Assembly: GCF_009769755.1 (NCBI RefSeq)
Contig: NZ_SDWJ01000001.1
Location: forward strand, 1,587,816-1,651,815
DNA from: Sphingorhabdus profundilacus
Lineage (GTDB): Bacteria; Pseudomonadota; Alphaproteobacteria; Sphingomonadales; Sphingomonadaceae
Length of the DNA stretch: 64,000 nucleotides
Direction: 5' to 3'
This document shows positions 37,480-46,933 of the stretch, one piece after another. Every line of letters starts with the position of its first letter. Position 1 is the first letter of the stretch. The notes below the pieces were generated by a model, which saw nothing but the letters and a program-made list of their open reading frames with translations, ran no database searches and was not told the DNA's origin. A program made the position numbers and the translations under genes.

Positions 37480-38640
37480 ATGAGCAAAGCGAGAGAGTTT
37501 GACATCATTGTCTATGGCGCGACCGGATATACCGGCCGGTTGGTCGCCGAGTATCTGAAGGATAAAACCGGCCTCAAATGGGCGATGGCGGGGCGTAGCG
37601 CGGACAAGCTTGCCGAAGTGCGCGACCTGATCGGCGCGCCTGCCGATACGCCGTTGGTTGTTGCTGACGCATCCGATCCGGCCTCGCTCGACGCCATGGC
37701 AAAACGGGCCAATGTCATTTTGACCACGGTCGGGCCATATCAGCTATATGGCAATGAACTGGTCACCGCCTGTGTTGCCAATGGCACGGACTATACCGAC
37801 CTGTGCGGGGAACCGGCATGGATGCGGCAGAAGATTGACGAACATGACGCGGCGGCCAAGGCATCGGGTGCGCGCATCTGCTTTTCAGCCGGATTCGATT
37901 CCATCCCCTTCGATCTGGGCGTGTTGATGCTGCAGAAACATTGCATCGAAAAATTCGGTGCCCCTGCCCCCCGCGTCAAAGGACGTGTGCGCGCCATGGC
38001 CGGGAAATTCTCCGGCGGGACGGCGGCCAGTTTGAAGGCGACAATGGCGGCAGCGGCCAAGGACCCCGCGGTCATCGGCTATCTCACCAACCCGTTCAGT
38101 CTTGCTGGCGGCTTCGAAGGTCCGGCACAGCCTGCCGGGAACAAACCGGAATATGATGAAAGTTTAGGGAGTTGGGCGACAAACTTCGTCATGGCCCCCA
38201 TCAATACCAAGAATGTGCATCGGACCAATGCCTTGACGGGTCATCTTTATGGCACCGACTTTGTCTATGACGAAATGATGCTGACCGGCCCCGGCGATGC
38301 AGGGCAGCAGGCGGCGGAATATGTCGCCAAAACCCCGATGATTGGAACGCCCGATGATCCGAAACCCGGCGAAGGCCCCACCAAGGAAGAGCGCGAAAAC
38401 GGCTTTTATGATGTGCTCTTTGTCGCGGAATATCCCGATGGCCGGACCGCACGGCTCAGCGTCAAGGGCGACAAGGACCCGGGCTATGGCTCCACATCCA
38501 AGATGATTTCGGAAACCGCCATTGGCCTGAGCGAAATCGACGGCGCGGGCGGCGTGACGACGCCCGGGGCGGCACTTGGCGAAGCGTTGGTTGACCGCTT
38601 GCAGCACTATGCAGGCCTCACCTTCACGGTCGAAGGGTAA
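37480..38640 (+). CDS. Saccharopine dehydrogenase-like NAD(P)-binding reductase (trans-acting enoyl reductase type)
   Basis: About 386 residues from ATG 37480 (MSKAREFDIIVYGATGYTGR); a GTG at 37459 lies in frame but the GAGAGG motif favours the ATG. Rossmann motif VYGATGYTGRLVAEYL and conserved DLCGEPAWMRQKIDEHDAAA then FSAGFDSIPFDLGVLML. This is the fold found in mycobacterial trans-acting enoyl reductases of lipid synthesis and eukaryotic saccharopine dehydrogenase-like oxidoreductases. Substrate unknown. Same strand as dcd after a 33-base gap. Confidence 0.82.
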   Translation: MSKAREFDIIVYGATGYTGRLVAEYLKDKTGLKWAMAGRSADKLAEVRDLIGAPADTPLVVADASDPASLDAMAKRANVILTTVGPYQLYGNELVTACVANGTDYTDLCGEPAWMRQKIDEHDAAAKASGARICFSAGFDSIPFDLGVLMLQKHCIEKFGAPAPRVKGRVRAMAGKFSGGTAASLKATMAAAAKDPAVIGYLTNPFSLAGGFEGPAQPAGNKPEYDESLGSWATNFVMAPINTKNVHRTNALTGHLYGTDFVYDEMMLTGPGDAGQQAAEYVAKTPMIGTPDDPKPGEGPTKEERENGFYDVLFVAEYPDGRTARLSVKGDKDPGYGSTSKMISETAIGLSEIDGAGGVTTPGAALGEALVDRLQHYAGLTFTVEG

Positions 38641-38682
38641 GCCCTTTCAAAGAGGGGACCTTGCGCCTATATCGCGCGGACC

Positions 38683-39447
38683 ATGTTAGGTCGCTTCTTC
38701 AAAAAAACCGCCAAATTGAGGCCACTCGATACGGCGCGGGTACCCGATGGCATGCGCGTCTATGCCATCGGCGATGTGCATGGGTGCAATCATTTGCTGC
38801 ACGACCTGCTGATGAAGATTGAGGCCGATGACTTGGCGCGCGGACCGGCAGAAACGCTCATTATCTTTTTGGGTGACCTGATGGATCGCGGCCCGGACAG
38901 TGCCGGTGTTATCGAAACCGCAATGGCGCTACGAAAAGCGGGGCGCAATGTCCGGTTCTTGATGGGAAACCATGAAGAAGTGTTCGTGCGCGCATGCCGC
39001 AAAAATGATCCCAAGGTCACGCGCTTTTTCATCCGTATCGGGGGGGAGGCAACGGTGCTTTCCTACCCTATCACCCGCAGCGAATATATCGCTTTGGACA
39101 TGCATCAATTGTCCGAACGGCTGGGGTCGCTGGTTCCTGAAAGCCATCTGGATTTCATCGACAGTTTTGAAGACCAGATCGTCATCGGCGACTATGTTTT
39201 TGTCCACGCAGGAATCCGCCCCGGCGTGCCCTTGGCAGAGCAGAAACCCAGCGATCTACGCTGGATTCGCGAGGATTTCGTAGAGCAGCGGGGCGACCTG
39301 GAAAAGGTCGTCGTCTACGGCCACACCATCTATGACAGTGTAGAAGAGCGTGGGTCCCGGATCGGCATCGACACAGGCGCTTATGCTTCAGCCGAATTAA
39401 CAGCGATCGGATTGGAAGGCGGCGAACGCTGGTATTTGCAAACCTGA
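38683..39447 (+). CDS. PPP-type serine/threonine protein phosphatase (metallophosphoesterase)
   Basis: 254 residues. The three PPP motifs are in order: GDVHGCNHLL, GDLMDRGPDS and GNHEEVFVR; VFVHAGIRPGVPLAEQ and VVYGHTIYDSVE complete the di-metal site. Resembles bacterial PrpA/PrpB-like phosphatases and the diadenosine tetraphosphatase-like group. Cytosolic. Precedes the M28 peptidase gene by 17 bases. Confidence 0.88.
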   Translation: MLGRFFKKTAKLRPLDTARVPDGMRVYAIGDVHGCNHLLHDLLMKIEADDLARGPAETLIIFLGDLMDRGPDSAGVIETAMALRKAGRNVRFLMGNHEEVFVRACRKNDPKVTRFFIRIGGEATVLSYPITRSEYIALDMHQLSERLGSLVPESHLDFIDSFEDQIVIGDYVFVHAGIRPGVPLAEQKPSDLRWIREDFVEQRGDLEKVVVYGHTIYDSVEERGSRIGIDTGAYASAELTAIGLEGGERWYLQT

Positions 39448-39464
39448 TATGCCAAAGGAAGCTC

Positions 39465-40775
39465 ATGAAAAAATACATCTTTTTGGCTAGTCTCCTCGCC
39501 CTTTCGCTTCCCGTTACGGCTTCGGCAGAAAATCGGCCGAGCCCTGACCGGCTGAAGGCTGATGTCGAAAAATTGGTCGGCTTTGGCACACGGCACACGC
39601 TTTCATCGGCGACAGACCCCAAGCGCGGCATTGGCGCAGCGCGGGCCTGGGCAAAGGCGGAGTTCGAAAGAATCGCGCAGTCCTGCAAAGGCTGCATGAC
39701 GACCGAGTTGCTCGAACGCACCATGTCTGGCCCCCGCGTTCCCAACGGCGTCAACATTGTGGACGTTCTGGCGATCAAACCCGGCAAAATGGGCTGGGAT
39801 CATGTCATCATCATCGCAGGCCATATCGACAGTCGTGGGTCGGATGTTATGGATTTCACCAAAGATGCCCCCGGTGCAAATGATGACGGATCTGGCAGCG
39901 CACTGGTGATTGAGGCCGCACGGTTGATGGCGCGGCAGCCACAAAGCGAAGCGACCGTCATTTTCGCTCTTTTGTCCGGAGAAGAACAGGGATTAATGGG
40001 CGGACGGTTGCTCGCTGAAACAGCAAAGGAACGCGGCTGGAAAGTGACCGCAATGCTCAACAACGACATTGTCGGCAACACGGTCGGCACCGACGGACGG
40101 AAAATTGATGATGTCGTCCGCGTCTTTAGCGAGGGCATTCGCGCCGTCGAAGACCTTCCCGCCCAAATGTCCCGGCGCGGCAGCGGCGGCGAAGATGATG
40201 GCCCGAGCCGGTCGTTGATGCGCTATACCGACGCTGCGGCGGCTGCCAATCCCGACATTGGGCTTGATGTATTTGGCGTCCGTCGCCCCGACCGCTTTAG
40301 CCGCGGCGGCGACCATCTGCCTGCGCTTGAACTCGGTCTGCCGGCCATTCGCTTCACGGTGGGTGTGGAAAACTACAATCACCAGCATCAGGACCTACGG
40401 ACCGAAAATGGCATCGAATATGGTGACACCGTCGACAAGATGGACTTTGCCTATTTGGCCAGGGTGACCGCGTTAAATGTCGTGACGGCAACCGCATTGG
40501 CCAGCGCGCCGCCTGCTCCGGCCTCGGCAACGCTGGGCGGGGCGGTATCGTCGGACACCAAAGTGAGCTGGATGACCTCTCAAGGCGCATCACGCTACCG
40601 CATATATCTCCGCCGCGCCGATGTGCAGGATTGGACGCTGGCACAAGAGGTTGCAGGAACTGAGGCTATGTTGAACGGTGTAATTGTCGACGATCATTTC
40701 GTCGGCGTCAGCGCTGTTGGACCAAATGGCGCCGAAAGCATGATTACATTTGCCGGACTACCGCCGCGTCCATAA
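39465..40775 (+). CDS. M28 family zinc peptidase, exported
   Basis: 436 residues. Signal peptide MKKYIFLASLLALSLPVTAS A, cleavage after SAE. M28 di-zinc ligands in order: AGHIDSRGSD, PGANDDGSGSALVIEAARLM, LLSGEEQGLMGG, the later MLNNDIVGN, with His in YNHQHQDLR. The last 100 residues (about 340-436) form a fibronectin-like beta domain (SATLGGAVSSDTKVSWMTSQ). Periplasmic or secreted aminopeptidase. It converges on ctrA over a terminator hairpin. Confidence 0.9.
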   Translation: MKKYIFLASLLALSLPVTASAENRPSPDRLKADVEKLVGFGTRHTLSSATDPKRGIGAARAWAKAEFERIAQSCKGCMTTELLERTMSGPRVPNGVNIVDVLAIKPGKMGWDHVIIIAGHIDSRGSDVMDFTKDAPGANDDGSGSALVIEAARLMARQPQSEATVIFALLSGEEQGLMGGRLLAETAKERGWKVTAMLNNDIVGNTVGTDGRKIDDVVRVFSEGIRAVEDLPAQMSRRGSGGEDDGPSRSLMRYTDAAAAANPDIGLDVFGVRRPDRFSRGGDHLPALELGLPAIRFTVGVENYNHQHQDLRTENGIEYGDTVDKMDFAYLARVTALNVVTATALASAPPAPASATLGGAVSSDTKVSWMTSQGASRYRIYLRRADVQDWTLAQEVAGTEAMLNGVIVDDHFVGVSAVGPNGAESMITFAGLPPRP

Positions 40776-40776
40776 A

Positions 40777-40805
40777 CAAAAGGCGCGGCCTTTTCAGACC
40801 GCGCC
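40777..40805 (-). terminator. Terminator of ctrA (minus strand)
   Basis: Stem GGCGCGG/CCGCGCC (40782-40788 with 40799-40805). Read on the minus strand, it is followed by TTTTGTTT, so it fits a Rho-independent terminator for ctrA; on the plus strand the tail is poor. Confidence 0.7.
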
Positions 40806-40836
40806 GTTTAGGTTCTTTCGGGTGAAAGCAGGAAAA

Positions 40837-41538
40837 TCAGGCAACCATCGGTTGTTCCATATCGTCGAGATCGCGTAGGACGTAGCCTCGGCCCCAGACG
40901 GTTTCGATGTAGTTTTCTCCGCCGCATGCCAGCGCCAGTTTCTTGCGAAGTTTGCAGATGAAAACGTCGATAATCTTGAGTTCGGGTTCGTCCATGCCAC
41001 CATAGAGATGGTTCAGGAACATTTCCTTGGTCAGCGTGGTCCCTTTGCGGAGCGAGAGGAGCTCCAGCATGGCATATTCCTTGCCAGTCAAATGCACCCG
41101 GCTACCATCGACTTCTACGGTCTTGGCATCTAGGTTGACCGACAACTTGCCGGTCCGGATAACCGATTGCGAATGGCCTTTGGAACGACGCACCACGGCA
41201 TGGATACGCGCCACCAGTTCTTCGCGATGGAACGGCTTGGTTACATAATCGTCGGCGCCGAAGCCGAACGAGCGTACCTTGGAATCCATTTCCGAAATGC
41301 CGGAAAGAATAAGAACCGGTGTCTGCACCTTGGCGACACGCAGTTTCTTGAGCACATCGTACCCATGCATGTCGGGCAGGTTCAGATCGAGCAATATGAT
41401 GTCATAATCGTAGAGCTTACCCAGATCGAGGCCTTCTTCGCCCAGATCAGTGGTGTAGACATTGAACCCTTCGGTCGCGAGCATCATTTCGATAGCCTTC
41501 GCCGTGGTAGGTTCATCTTCAATCAAAAGCACACGCAT
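40837..41538 (-). CDS. ctrA: Cell-cycle transcriptional regulator CtrA
   Basis: 233 residues from ATG 41538 ([20 protein letters not shown]), which has GAGGGG upstream; the frame to 41580 is longer. OmpR-type response regulator: phosphoacceptor Asp51 ([13 protein letters not shown]), switch Lys in [13 protein letters not shown], and a winged-helix DNA-binding domain ([30 protein letters not shown]) ending [15 protein letters not shown]. The hydrophobic C-terminal VA may serve like the CtrA AA degron recognised by ClpXP. The gene carries a TTAA-N7-TTAA site about 100 bases upstream (41640-41654), consistent with autoregulation. No close neighbours from the CckA/ChpT pathway. Confidence 0.93.
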   Translation of the reverse strand: MRVLLIEDEPTTAKAIEMMLATEGFNVYTTDLGEEGLDLGKLYDYDIILLDLNLPDMHGYDVLKKLRVAKVQTPVLILSGISEMDSKVRSFGFGADDYVTKPFHREELVARIHAVVRRSKGHSQSVIRTGKLSVNLDAKTVEVDGSRVHLTGKEYAMLELLSLRKGTTLTKEMFLNHLYGGMDEPELKIIDVFICKLRKKLALACGGENYIETVWGRGYVLRDLDDMEQPMVA

Positions 41539-41974
41539 TGGGCAAACCCCTCTTTGCTTATTGCAACCCCGAAACACCATCGGACCGATCCGGCTGTGTG
41601 TCGGGCTTTATTAACCATAAGGGAAATGAACTGAAAAGGTTAATTTCATCTTAACGCAGGGATTCCGGCGAGTCGCGAGGTGCCGTTCCGGCAAAAAGTG
41701 AATCATTTCCATAGGCTTGAGCGGCAAACGAACCGGTGTAAATTTTTTTTGGAGTATTCGGCCAAATTGACTGTGGCCATTCGGCAACAGTGCCGGGGTT
41801 TTTACGACAATCGACACCATGCTTTCTTTACATATCAAAACTATCCAAACATACATAGTATCACTTTGCATAATTGCGCCTGCGCGATATCCGCCCGCGT
41901 CGCATTTCGCGAAATAAAAACTGCCTGAAACCAGATGGTTATAGGTAACTATGATATAAACGGAGAATGATTTC
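41539..41974. other. 436-base divergent region between ctrA and TonB receptor 1
   Basis: No gene is supported. It contains the CtrA site at 41640-41654 (see below), the ctrA 5' leader, and AT-rich sequence towards the receptor with imperfect inverted patches such as ACTAT...ATAGT around 41838-41857 and GTTATAGGTAAC around 41938-41949. The receptor start has a GGAG motif (41962-41965). Confidence 0.5.
41640..41654. promoter_or_regulatory. CtrA-type binding site TTAA-N7-TTAA
   Basis: TTAATTTCATCTTAA, a perfect full CtrA consensus (TTAA, seven bases, TTAA), 102 bases upstream of the ctrA start. Another half site (TTAACC) lies near 41609. Fits autoregulation as known in Caulobacter; also possibly acts on the receptor gene on the other side. 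Confidence 0.7.
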
Positions 41975-44866
41975 ATGAAAAATAGACGCTATTTTGACGC
42001 GCTCAAGATCAGCAGCGCAGCACTGGCAATCGGCGCAGCACTCTCGTCAGCCCCTGTCTTTGCACAGGAAGCTGCCGAGGAAGCCAGCGAGCAGCCGGCC
42101 ATTGTCGTTACCGGCTCGCGCATTGCGCGGCCTGATCTGGAATCTTCAAGCCCTGTTTCTGTTGTGACATCGGAACAAATCCAGCTTTCTGGTACGAACA
42201 ATGCCGAAGAATATTTGCGTGATTTGCCGCAAGCTGTTCCAGCCATTGGTGGTAATACCAACAACGGCAACCCTGGCGTCGCGACACTGGATCTTCGCAA
42301 CCTCGGCGAAGAACGCACCCTTATCTTGGTCGATGGCAAGCGTTTTGTACCATTCGATTCCAACGGCATCGTCGATTTGAACATGATCCCGGCGGCATTG
42401 ATCGAACGGGCCGAAGTACTGACCGGAGGTGCTTCGTCGGTATATGGGTCGGACGCAGTCGCGGGCGTCGTGAACTTTGTCATGAAGAAAAACTTCGAAG
42501 GTTTTGAAGCCGACGCCCAATATGGCATTACCGAAAAAGGCGACGGTCAAAACCGTAGTTTTTCAATCACTGCCGGTGTGAATTCGGAAGACGGCCGCGG
42601 CAATCTTGTGGTCAATGCGACCTATGTAAAGGTTGACGCCGTAACTCAAGGTGCGCGTGATTTTTCACGGGATGTTTTGGCGGCGAAAGATCTGGGCGCC
42701 GGTGGCGGTAGTTCGACCGTTCCAGAAGGCGTCATAGACGGCCTAGTAGCTTTTGGCGGCCGGGGAATATTCGACGCGGCTGGCAATCTCGCTCCATTTG
42801 ACATAAAGAAACAGGGGTTCAACTTCAATCCATTCAACCTCTTGCTTACCCCGCAAAACAAATGGACGGCTACGGCGCTTGCGCGCTATGAAATCAATGA
42901 CTCTATCGAATTTTATGGTCGGTCGTCTTTCGCGAATAGTCGGGTTTCAACGATCATCGCGCCTTCGGGCACTTTTGGTTTTGAATTTGATCTCAATTAC
43001 CTGACCAACCCCAATCTGTCTGCACAGGCCAAGGCCATTTTGGCACAGAATGATGTTACCGCCGCGGGAGACACGACGCCGGGCGATGGCAATATCAAGA
43101 TCAACTTCCGCCGCCGCACGACCGAATTAGGTACGCGTAATACGGTATTTGAAAATACCGCTTACCAGCTCGTGGGCGGTTTCAGGGGCGATATTTCGGA
43201 ATCCGTAAAATGGGAAACCTTTGCCCAATGGGGCCGCACATCGCGCACGCAGTCTTTTGAAAATGATCTGAGTTTTGATGCCGTACAAGCGGGAATCCTT
43301 GATGGAAGCGTAAACCTATTCGGTCCAGGGAAGCTCTCACTAGAAGCTGGCCAGAAAATTCGGCTCGACTTGCAGCAAATTGACGCAACCTCGCAATTTG
43401 TCGCAGGCGGATTTTTAACTGCGGACCTGCCCTTCACTCTTGCGTCGGACACACCCGGCGGAATCGTGATCGGTGCCGAATTCCGTCGTGAAAAGTCGAT
43501 TGCAAAGCCTGATCAAAACCTGATCGAAGGCAATTCGATCGGATTTGGTTCATCGACACCTATCGACGCGCAACTCACCACCAAAGAGCTCTACGCCGAA
43601 CTAAATGTGCCGATTGTTACCGACAAGCCGTTTTTCCATTCGTTCAGCCTGGAGGCAGGAATTCGTCATTCAGACTATACAAATCTCGACAAGCAAATCG
43701 CGCGCGGGAATAATTTCAAGACAACAAGTTTCAAGGTCGGAGGCGAATGGTCGCCAGTAGAAGATTTGAAAATCCGCGGTGGATTTAACCGAGCAGTGCG
43801 CGCACCGAATTTGAATGAAATTGGCCAGCCATTCACGCCAGGGACCGGGGACGCAAATTTCGATCATTGTGAATCCGTTGATCGTGGACAGCCAATTGTG
43901 CTGTCAAAAGACGTCGTCAACAACCTTAACCGTGGAGCGGCTGCGACTGAACTATTGAATCTGTGCGTTGCGACGGGCGTCCCTTTGGCGGCGCTTCAAG
44001 CAGGCTTGGTGGATGGAATTGTTGCAGGTCAGATTAACAATTTTTCTGGCGGTAACATCAACTTGACACCTGAAAAAGCCGATACGTTCACAATCGGTGC
44101 CGTGTTCAAGCCGAGTTTCCTTCGTGGCTTTACCGCCTCGGTCGATTTTTATGATATCAACGTCAAGAACGCCATTTTCTCGGTTCCCGAGCAAGAAGCG
44201 ATAATCGCATGCTATGAAATCGAAAAGAAAGCGGACGGCTTTTTCTGTTCGCGCATCAAGCGCAATCCTTTGAATGGCTCGCTATCTGGTGGGTTGGACA
44301 CTGGTGTTGATTCATCTACAGTGAATATCGGCGGTGCCCGTAACCGCGGGATCGATTTCGCGGCTTCCTACCAATTTGATATAGGTGAGGATACCAATCT
44401 TGCATTTGCCGTAAACGCGACAAGAACGCTTAAGAGCACGCTTGATTTTGGTGCAAGTGTTCGGGAATGCGCTGGTCGTCTTGGCGGAATTTGCTTGCGT
44501 CCACTGCCCAAGCTTCAATGGATACAGACATCGACTTTGGAACATGGGCCCTGGACATTCCAGTTGCGTTGGCAACATATCGGAAAGCTGACCAATGACT
44601 CGGTCGCATTTGGACTTGGCGGCGCGGTTGCCGAAGACTTCGCCGTTCCGGTCATCGGGGCACGCGACTATTTCGATCTCTATGGCAGCGTCGAAGTCGC
44701 AAAGTCCCTGAAATTCCGTGCAGGCATTAACAACCTGCTGGATAGCTTGCCACCCATCGTCGGGAATGATTTCGGCGGTACAACGGAAAATAGCGGCAAC
44801 ACCTATCCTGGAACTTACGATCCTTTGGGACGCAGCTTCTTTGTTGGTGCGACTTTAAGCTTCTAA
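41975..44866 (+). CDS. TonB-dependent receptor 1
   Basis: 963 residues. Signal peptide through about residue 30 (SSAPVFAQEA), TonB-box region EQPAIVVTGSRI, plug domain GTNNAEEYLRDLPQAVP and LDLRNLGEERTLILVDGKR, and a 22-strand barrel ending in the aromatic GRSFFVGATLSF. The insertion-rich extracellular loops and plug GSDAVAGVVNFVMKKNFEGF EAD-like region are typical of the sphingomonad/caulobacter receptors for plant or polymer breakdown products. No FecR/FecI or transport genes are next to it. Ligand unknown. Confidence 0.92.
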   Translation: MKNRRYFDALKISSAALAIGAALSSAPVFAQEAAEEASEQPAIVVTGSRIARPDLESSSPVSVVTSEQIQLSGTNNAEEYLRDLPQAVPAIGGNTNNGNPGVATLDLRNLGEERTLILVDGKRFVPFDSNGIVDLNMIPAALIERAEVLTGGASSVYGSDAVAGVVNFVMKKNFEGFEADAQYGITEKGDGQNRSFSITAGVNSEDGRGNLVVNATYVKVDAVTQGARDFSRDVLAAKDLGAGGGSSTVPEGVIDGLVAFGGRGIFDAAGNLAPFDIKKQGFNFNPFNLLLTPQNKWTATALARYEINDSIEFYGRSSFANSRVSTIIAPSGTFGFEFDLNYLTNPNLSAQAKAILAQNDVTAAGDTTPGDGNIKINFRRRTTELGTRNTVFENTAYQLVGGFRGDISESVKWETFAQWGRTSRTQSFENDLSFDAVQAGILDGSVNLFGPGKLSLEAGQKIRLDLQQIDATSQFVAGGFLTADLPFTLASDTPGGIVIGAEFRREKSIAKPDQNLIEGNSIGFGSSTPIDAQLTTKELYAELNVPIVTDKPFFHSFSLEAGIRHSDYTNLDKQIARGNNFKTTSFKVGGEWSPVEDLKIRGGFNRAVRAPNLNEIGQPFTPGTGDANFDHCESVDRGQPIVLSKDVVNNLNRGAAATELLNLCVATGVPLAALQAGLVDGIVAGQINNFSGGNINLTPEKADTFTIGAVFKPSFLRGFTASVDFYDINVKNAIFSVPEQEAIIACYEIEKKADGFFCSRIKRNPLNGSLSGGLDTGVDSSTVNIGGARNRGIDFAASYQFDIGEDTNLAFAVNATRTLKSTLDFGASVRECAGRLGGICLRPLPKLQWIQTSTLEHGPWTFQLRWQHIGKLTNDSVAFGLGGAVAEDFAVPVIGARDYFDLYGSVEVAKSLKFRAGINNLLDSLPPIVGNDFGGTTENSGNTYPGTYDPLGRSFFVGATLSF

Positions 44867-44888
44867 TACCTAACAAAAACAAAATTCA

Positions 44889-44920
44889 GGGCCCGGAGAG
44901 ATCCGGGCCCTTTCTTTTTC
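44889..44920 (+). terminator. Rho-independent terminator of TonB receptor 1
   Basis: Stem GGGCCCGGA (44889-44897) with TCCGGGCCC (44902-44910), loop GAGA, followed by TTTCTTTTT. Begins 23 bases after the receptor stop. Confidence 0.9.
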
Positions 44921-45021
44921 CTTAACCGGTCATTGCATCTGAAGCCCTTGCAACTTGTCCCCCCGCGCACCATTTGTCGGATATTCCGGCGGTTAACTTC
45001 CCCGCCGATGCGGACATATTC

Positions 45022-45747
45022 ATGACCGGTATCACGACATCCTCTCCCCTATCCATCGAACCACGGCCATTTGCTTCGATTGGCAAGCGCGATCATGGCT
45101 GGTTGAAGCCCAATTTCCATTTCAGTTTTTCGGACTATTACGACCCGGACCGGATGGGGTGGGGCAATATTCGCGTCTGGAATGACGATGAAATCGCCGC
45201 GCAGACGGGCTTTGCGCCCCATTCGCACGACAATATGGAAATCATCACCTATGTCCGCGAAGGCGCGATTACGCACAAGGACAGCATGGGCAATGTCGGA
45301 CGCACGGCTGCTGGCGATGTGCAGGTGATGAGCGCAGGCACTGGCGTGACGCACAGCGAATATAATCTGGAAGACGGGCCATGCCGCCTGTTCCAGATAT
45401 GGGTGCTGCCGCGCGAACGCAATGACCCGCCTGCCTGGGACCAGCGCCAGTTTCCCAAAGGCGACCGGTCGGGAGCCTTCAACGTGCTGGCCAGCGGCTA
45501 TGGCGATGATGGCGCGCTTTCAATCAACGCCAACGCCCGCGTGCTTGGCGCGACGGTCGCGGCGGGTGCGACAGCGCATTATGAACTGACAGACGGGCAC
45601 TACGCCTATCTTGTCATTGCAGGCGGCCGTGTAAGGATAGACGGCACCGAATATGGCGCACGCGATGGTGTGGCAATGCGTGGGAGCGGGATCATGACTG
45701 TTGAAGCTGTTGAAGAGTCCGAATTGGTAATGGTCGACAGCGTGTAA
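45022..45747 (+). CDS. Pirin family protein
   Basis: 241 residues from ATG 45022; an in-frame start at 44974 is unlikely because upstream residues do not match the family. Cupin barrel with metal ligands in FAPHSHDNMEIITYVREG (His/His/Glu) and QVMSAGTGVTHSEYN (His). The FFSDYYDP-like FSFSDYYDPDRMGWGNIRVW is the classic pirin start. Often a quercetinase or a redox cofactor of regulators; no clue to which here. Confidence 0.9.
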   Translation: MTGITTSSPLSIEPRPFASIGKRDHGWLKPNFHFSFSDYYDPDRMGWGNIRVWNDDEIAAQTGFAPHSHDNMEIITYVREGAITHKDSMGNVGRTAAGDVQVMSAGTGVTHSEYNLEDGPCRLFQIWVLPRERNDPPAWDQRQFPKGDRSGAFNVLASGYGDDGALSINANARVLGATVAAGATAHYELTDGHYAYLVIAGGRVRIDGTEYGARDGVAMRGSGIMTVEAVEESELVMVDSV

Positions 45748-45808
45748 ACACCCAAGCCCGCACGTGCCGAACGAAGCAGAGACAACCATAAAGCACGCGT
45801 GACCGAAA

Positions 45809-45837
45809 GGTGTCTCGACTTCGCTCGTCACGAACGG
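45809..45837. repeat. Palindromic element family B, single arm
   Basis: A 29-base segment with the family B core (GTGTCTCGACTTCGCTCG...CGAACGG). It is the reverse complement of the left arm at 50907 apart from two bases. Lies just upstream of arfB and covers positions in front of its start; a matching second arm is not obvious. Confidence 0.65.
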
Positions 45838-45854
45838 CTAAGGATGTGCGTGAT

Positions 45855-46256
45855 ATGGCTTACGACCTTCCTGAAGATCTGCTCGAAGAAACATTCCTCG
45901 CGTCCACCGGGCCGGGTGGGCAGAATGTGAACAAGGTTGCCACCGCCTGCCAGTTGCGGGTGGATGTATATGGGTTGGGGTTACAACCCTATGCGTTTCG
46001 ACAGTTAAAGATATTGGCGGGGTCCAAGATGACGGTTGCGGGCGAACTCATCGTGACCGCCCGCAACCACCGCACCCGTGAAGCGAACCGTGCCGAGGCA
46101 CGGGCACGCGTTGTTGAACTGATCGACCGTGCACATATCCGCAAAGCGCGCCGTGTTGCGACCAAGCCAAGCAAAGCCGCCAAAGCCCGCCGCGTCGACA
46201 CCAAAAAAGGCCGATCCACCCTAAAGAAAAACCGTGGCAAGGTTAGCCTCGACTGA
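45855..46256 (+). CDS. arfB: Alternative ribosome-rescue factor ArfB (peptidyl-tRNA hydrolase)
   Basis: 133 residues from ATG 45855. RF-type GGQ motif in FLASTGPGGQNVNKVATACQ, followed by a linker and a highly basic C-terminal tail (RVVELIDRAHIRKARRVATK ... KKNRGKVSLD) that binds the empty mRNA channel in stalled ribosomes. Length matches the family (about 140). The start at 45855 is used because earlier codons (45810-) overlap the palindromic element. Ends 13 bases before the fRMsr ATG. Confidence 0.92.
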   Translation: MAYDLPEDLLEETFLASTGPGGQNVNKVATACQLRVDVYGLGLQPYAFRQLKILAGSKMTVAGELIVTARNHRTREANRAEARARVVELIDRAHIRKARRVATKPSKAAKARRVDTKKGRSTLKKNRGKVSLD

Positions 46257-46269
46257 TAGGAGCAGCGGT

Positions 46270-46752
46270 ATGTTTGAATTTTCCATCAATAACAGCGCGC
46301 CAAAATCCGAACTCTATCGCGAATTGGTGCGCTCGGCAGATGCGCTTACAAAGGGAGAACCCGATGGAATAGCGAATATGGCGAATATCGCAGCTTTGTT
46401 GTGGGAATATCTTCCCGACGTCAATTGGACGGGTTTCTACCGTGTAATTGACGGTGAATTAGTACTCGGCCCGTTTCAGGGCAAAGCAGCCTGCATTCGC
46501 ATCGCACTGGGTGACGGGGTATGCGGCGCAGCGGCGGCGAGCGGCCAAACACAGCTGGTCGAAGATGTTCATGCGTTTCCCGGTCACATTGCCTGTGACG
46601 CAAATAGCCTATCCGAATTGGTTGTGCCGGTTACACGTGCAGGTCAGGTAGTTGCCGTTATTGACCTCGATAGTCCGATATTGGCGCGATTTGATGCCGA
46701 CGACGTCAGCGGGATCGAGGCACTCGCCGGTTTGCTGGCGGACAGGATATAG
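46270..46752 (+). CDS. Free methionine-R-sulfoxide reductase (fRMsr, GAF domain)
   Basis: 160 residues from ATG 46270, preceded by GGAGCAGCG. A single GAF domain with three conserved cysteines Cys75 (GKAACIRI), Cys85 (GDGVCGAA) and Cys109 (FPGHIACD), with the 10- and 24-residue spacing of the E. coli enzyme. WTGFYRVIDGELVLGPFQG is the other hallmark. Reduces free methionine-(R)-sulfoxide in the cytosol using thioredoxin. Confidence 0.9.
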   Translation: MFEFSINNSAPKSELYRELVRSADALTKGEPDGIANMANIAALLWEYLPDVNWTGFYRVIDGELVLGPFQGKAACIRIALGDGVCGAAAASGQTQLVEDVHAFPGHIACDANSLSELVVPVTRAGQVVAVIDLDSPILARFDADDVSGIEALAGLLADRI

Positions 46753-46866
46753 TTCGAGGGTTTGAAACCGGAGAATTTTCCGGTTCTGATTGCCTCATTT
46801 TGGAACAATGGCGTGGACGACCATGCAATTTACATCCGGTTGAATCGCCAAGACCGCCAAAGACTG

Positions 46867-46881
46867 TTAATCCCCCTTTAA
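46867..46881. promoter_or_regulatory. CtrA-type binding site upstream of the glycine-zipper protein
   Basis: TTAATCCCCCTTTAA is TTAA, seven bases, TTAA, a full CtrA consensus, 53 bases before the ATG at 46934, where it could overlap the promoter. Base composition in the middle (C-run) is unlike chance AT-rich DNA. Confidence 0.6.
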
Positions 46882-46933
46882 CTATCGGCACCGGCCTTTT
46901 CCGGAGCAGACGATGATTGGGGAGTCGTTAACT

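Noticed and set aside
46766..46790. Hairpin AACCGGA...TCCGGTT after fRMsr as terminator
   Set aside because: The stem is short and there is no T-run after it; possible factor-dependent end, but not supported well enough to list.
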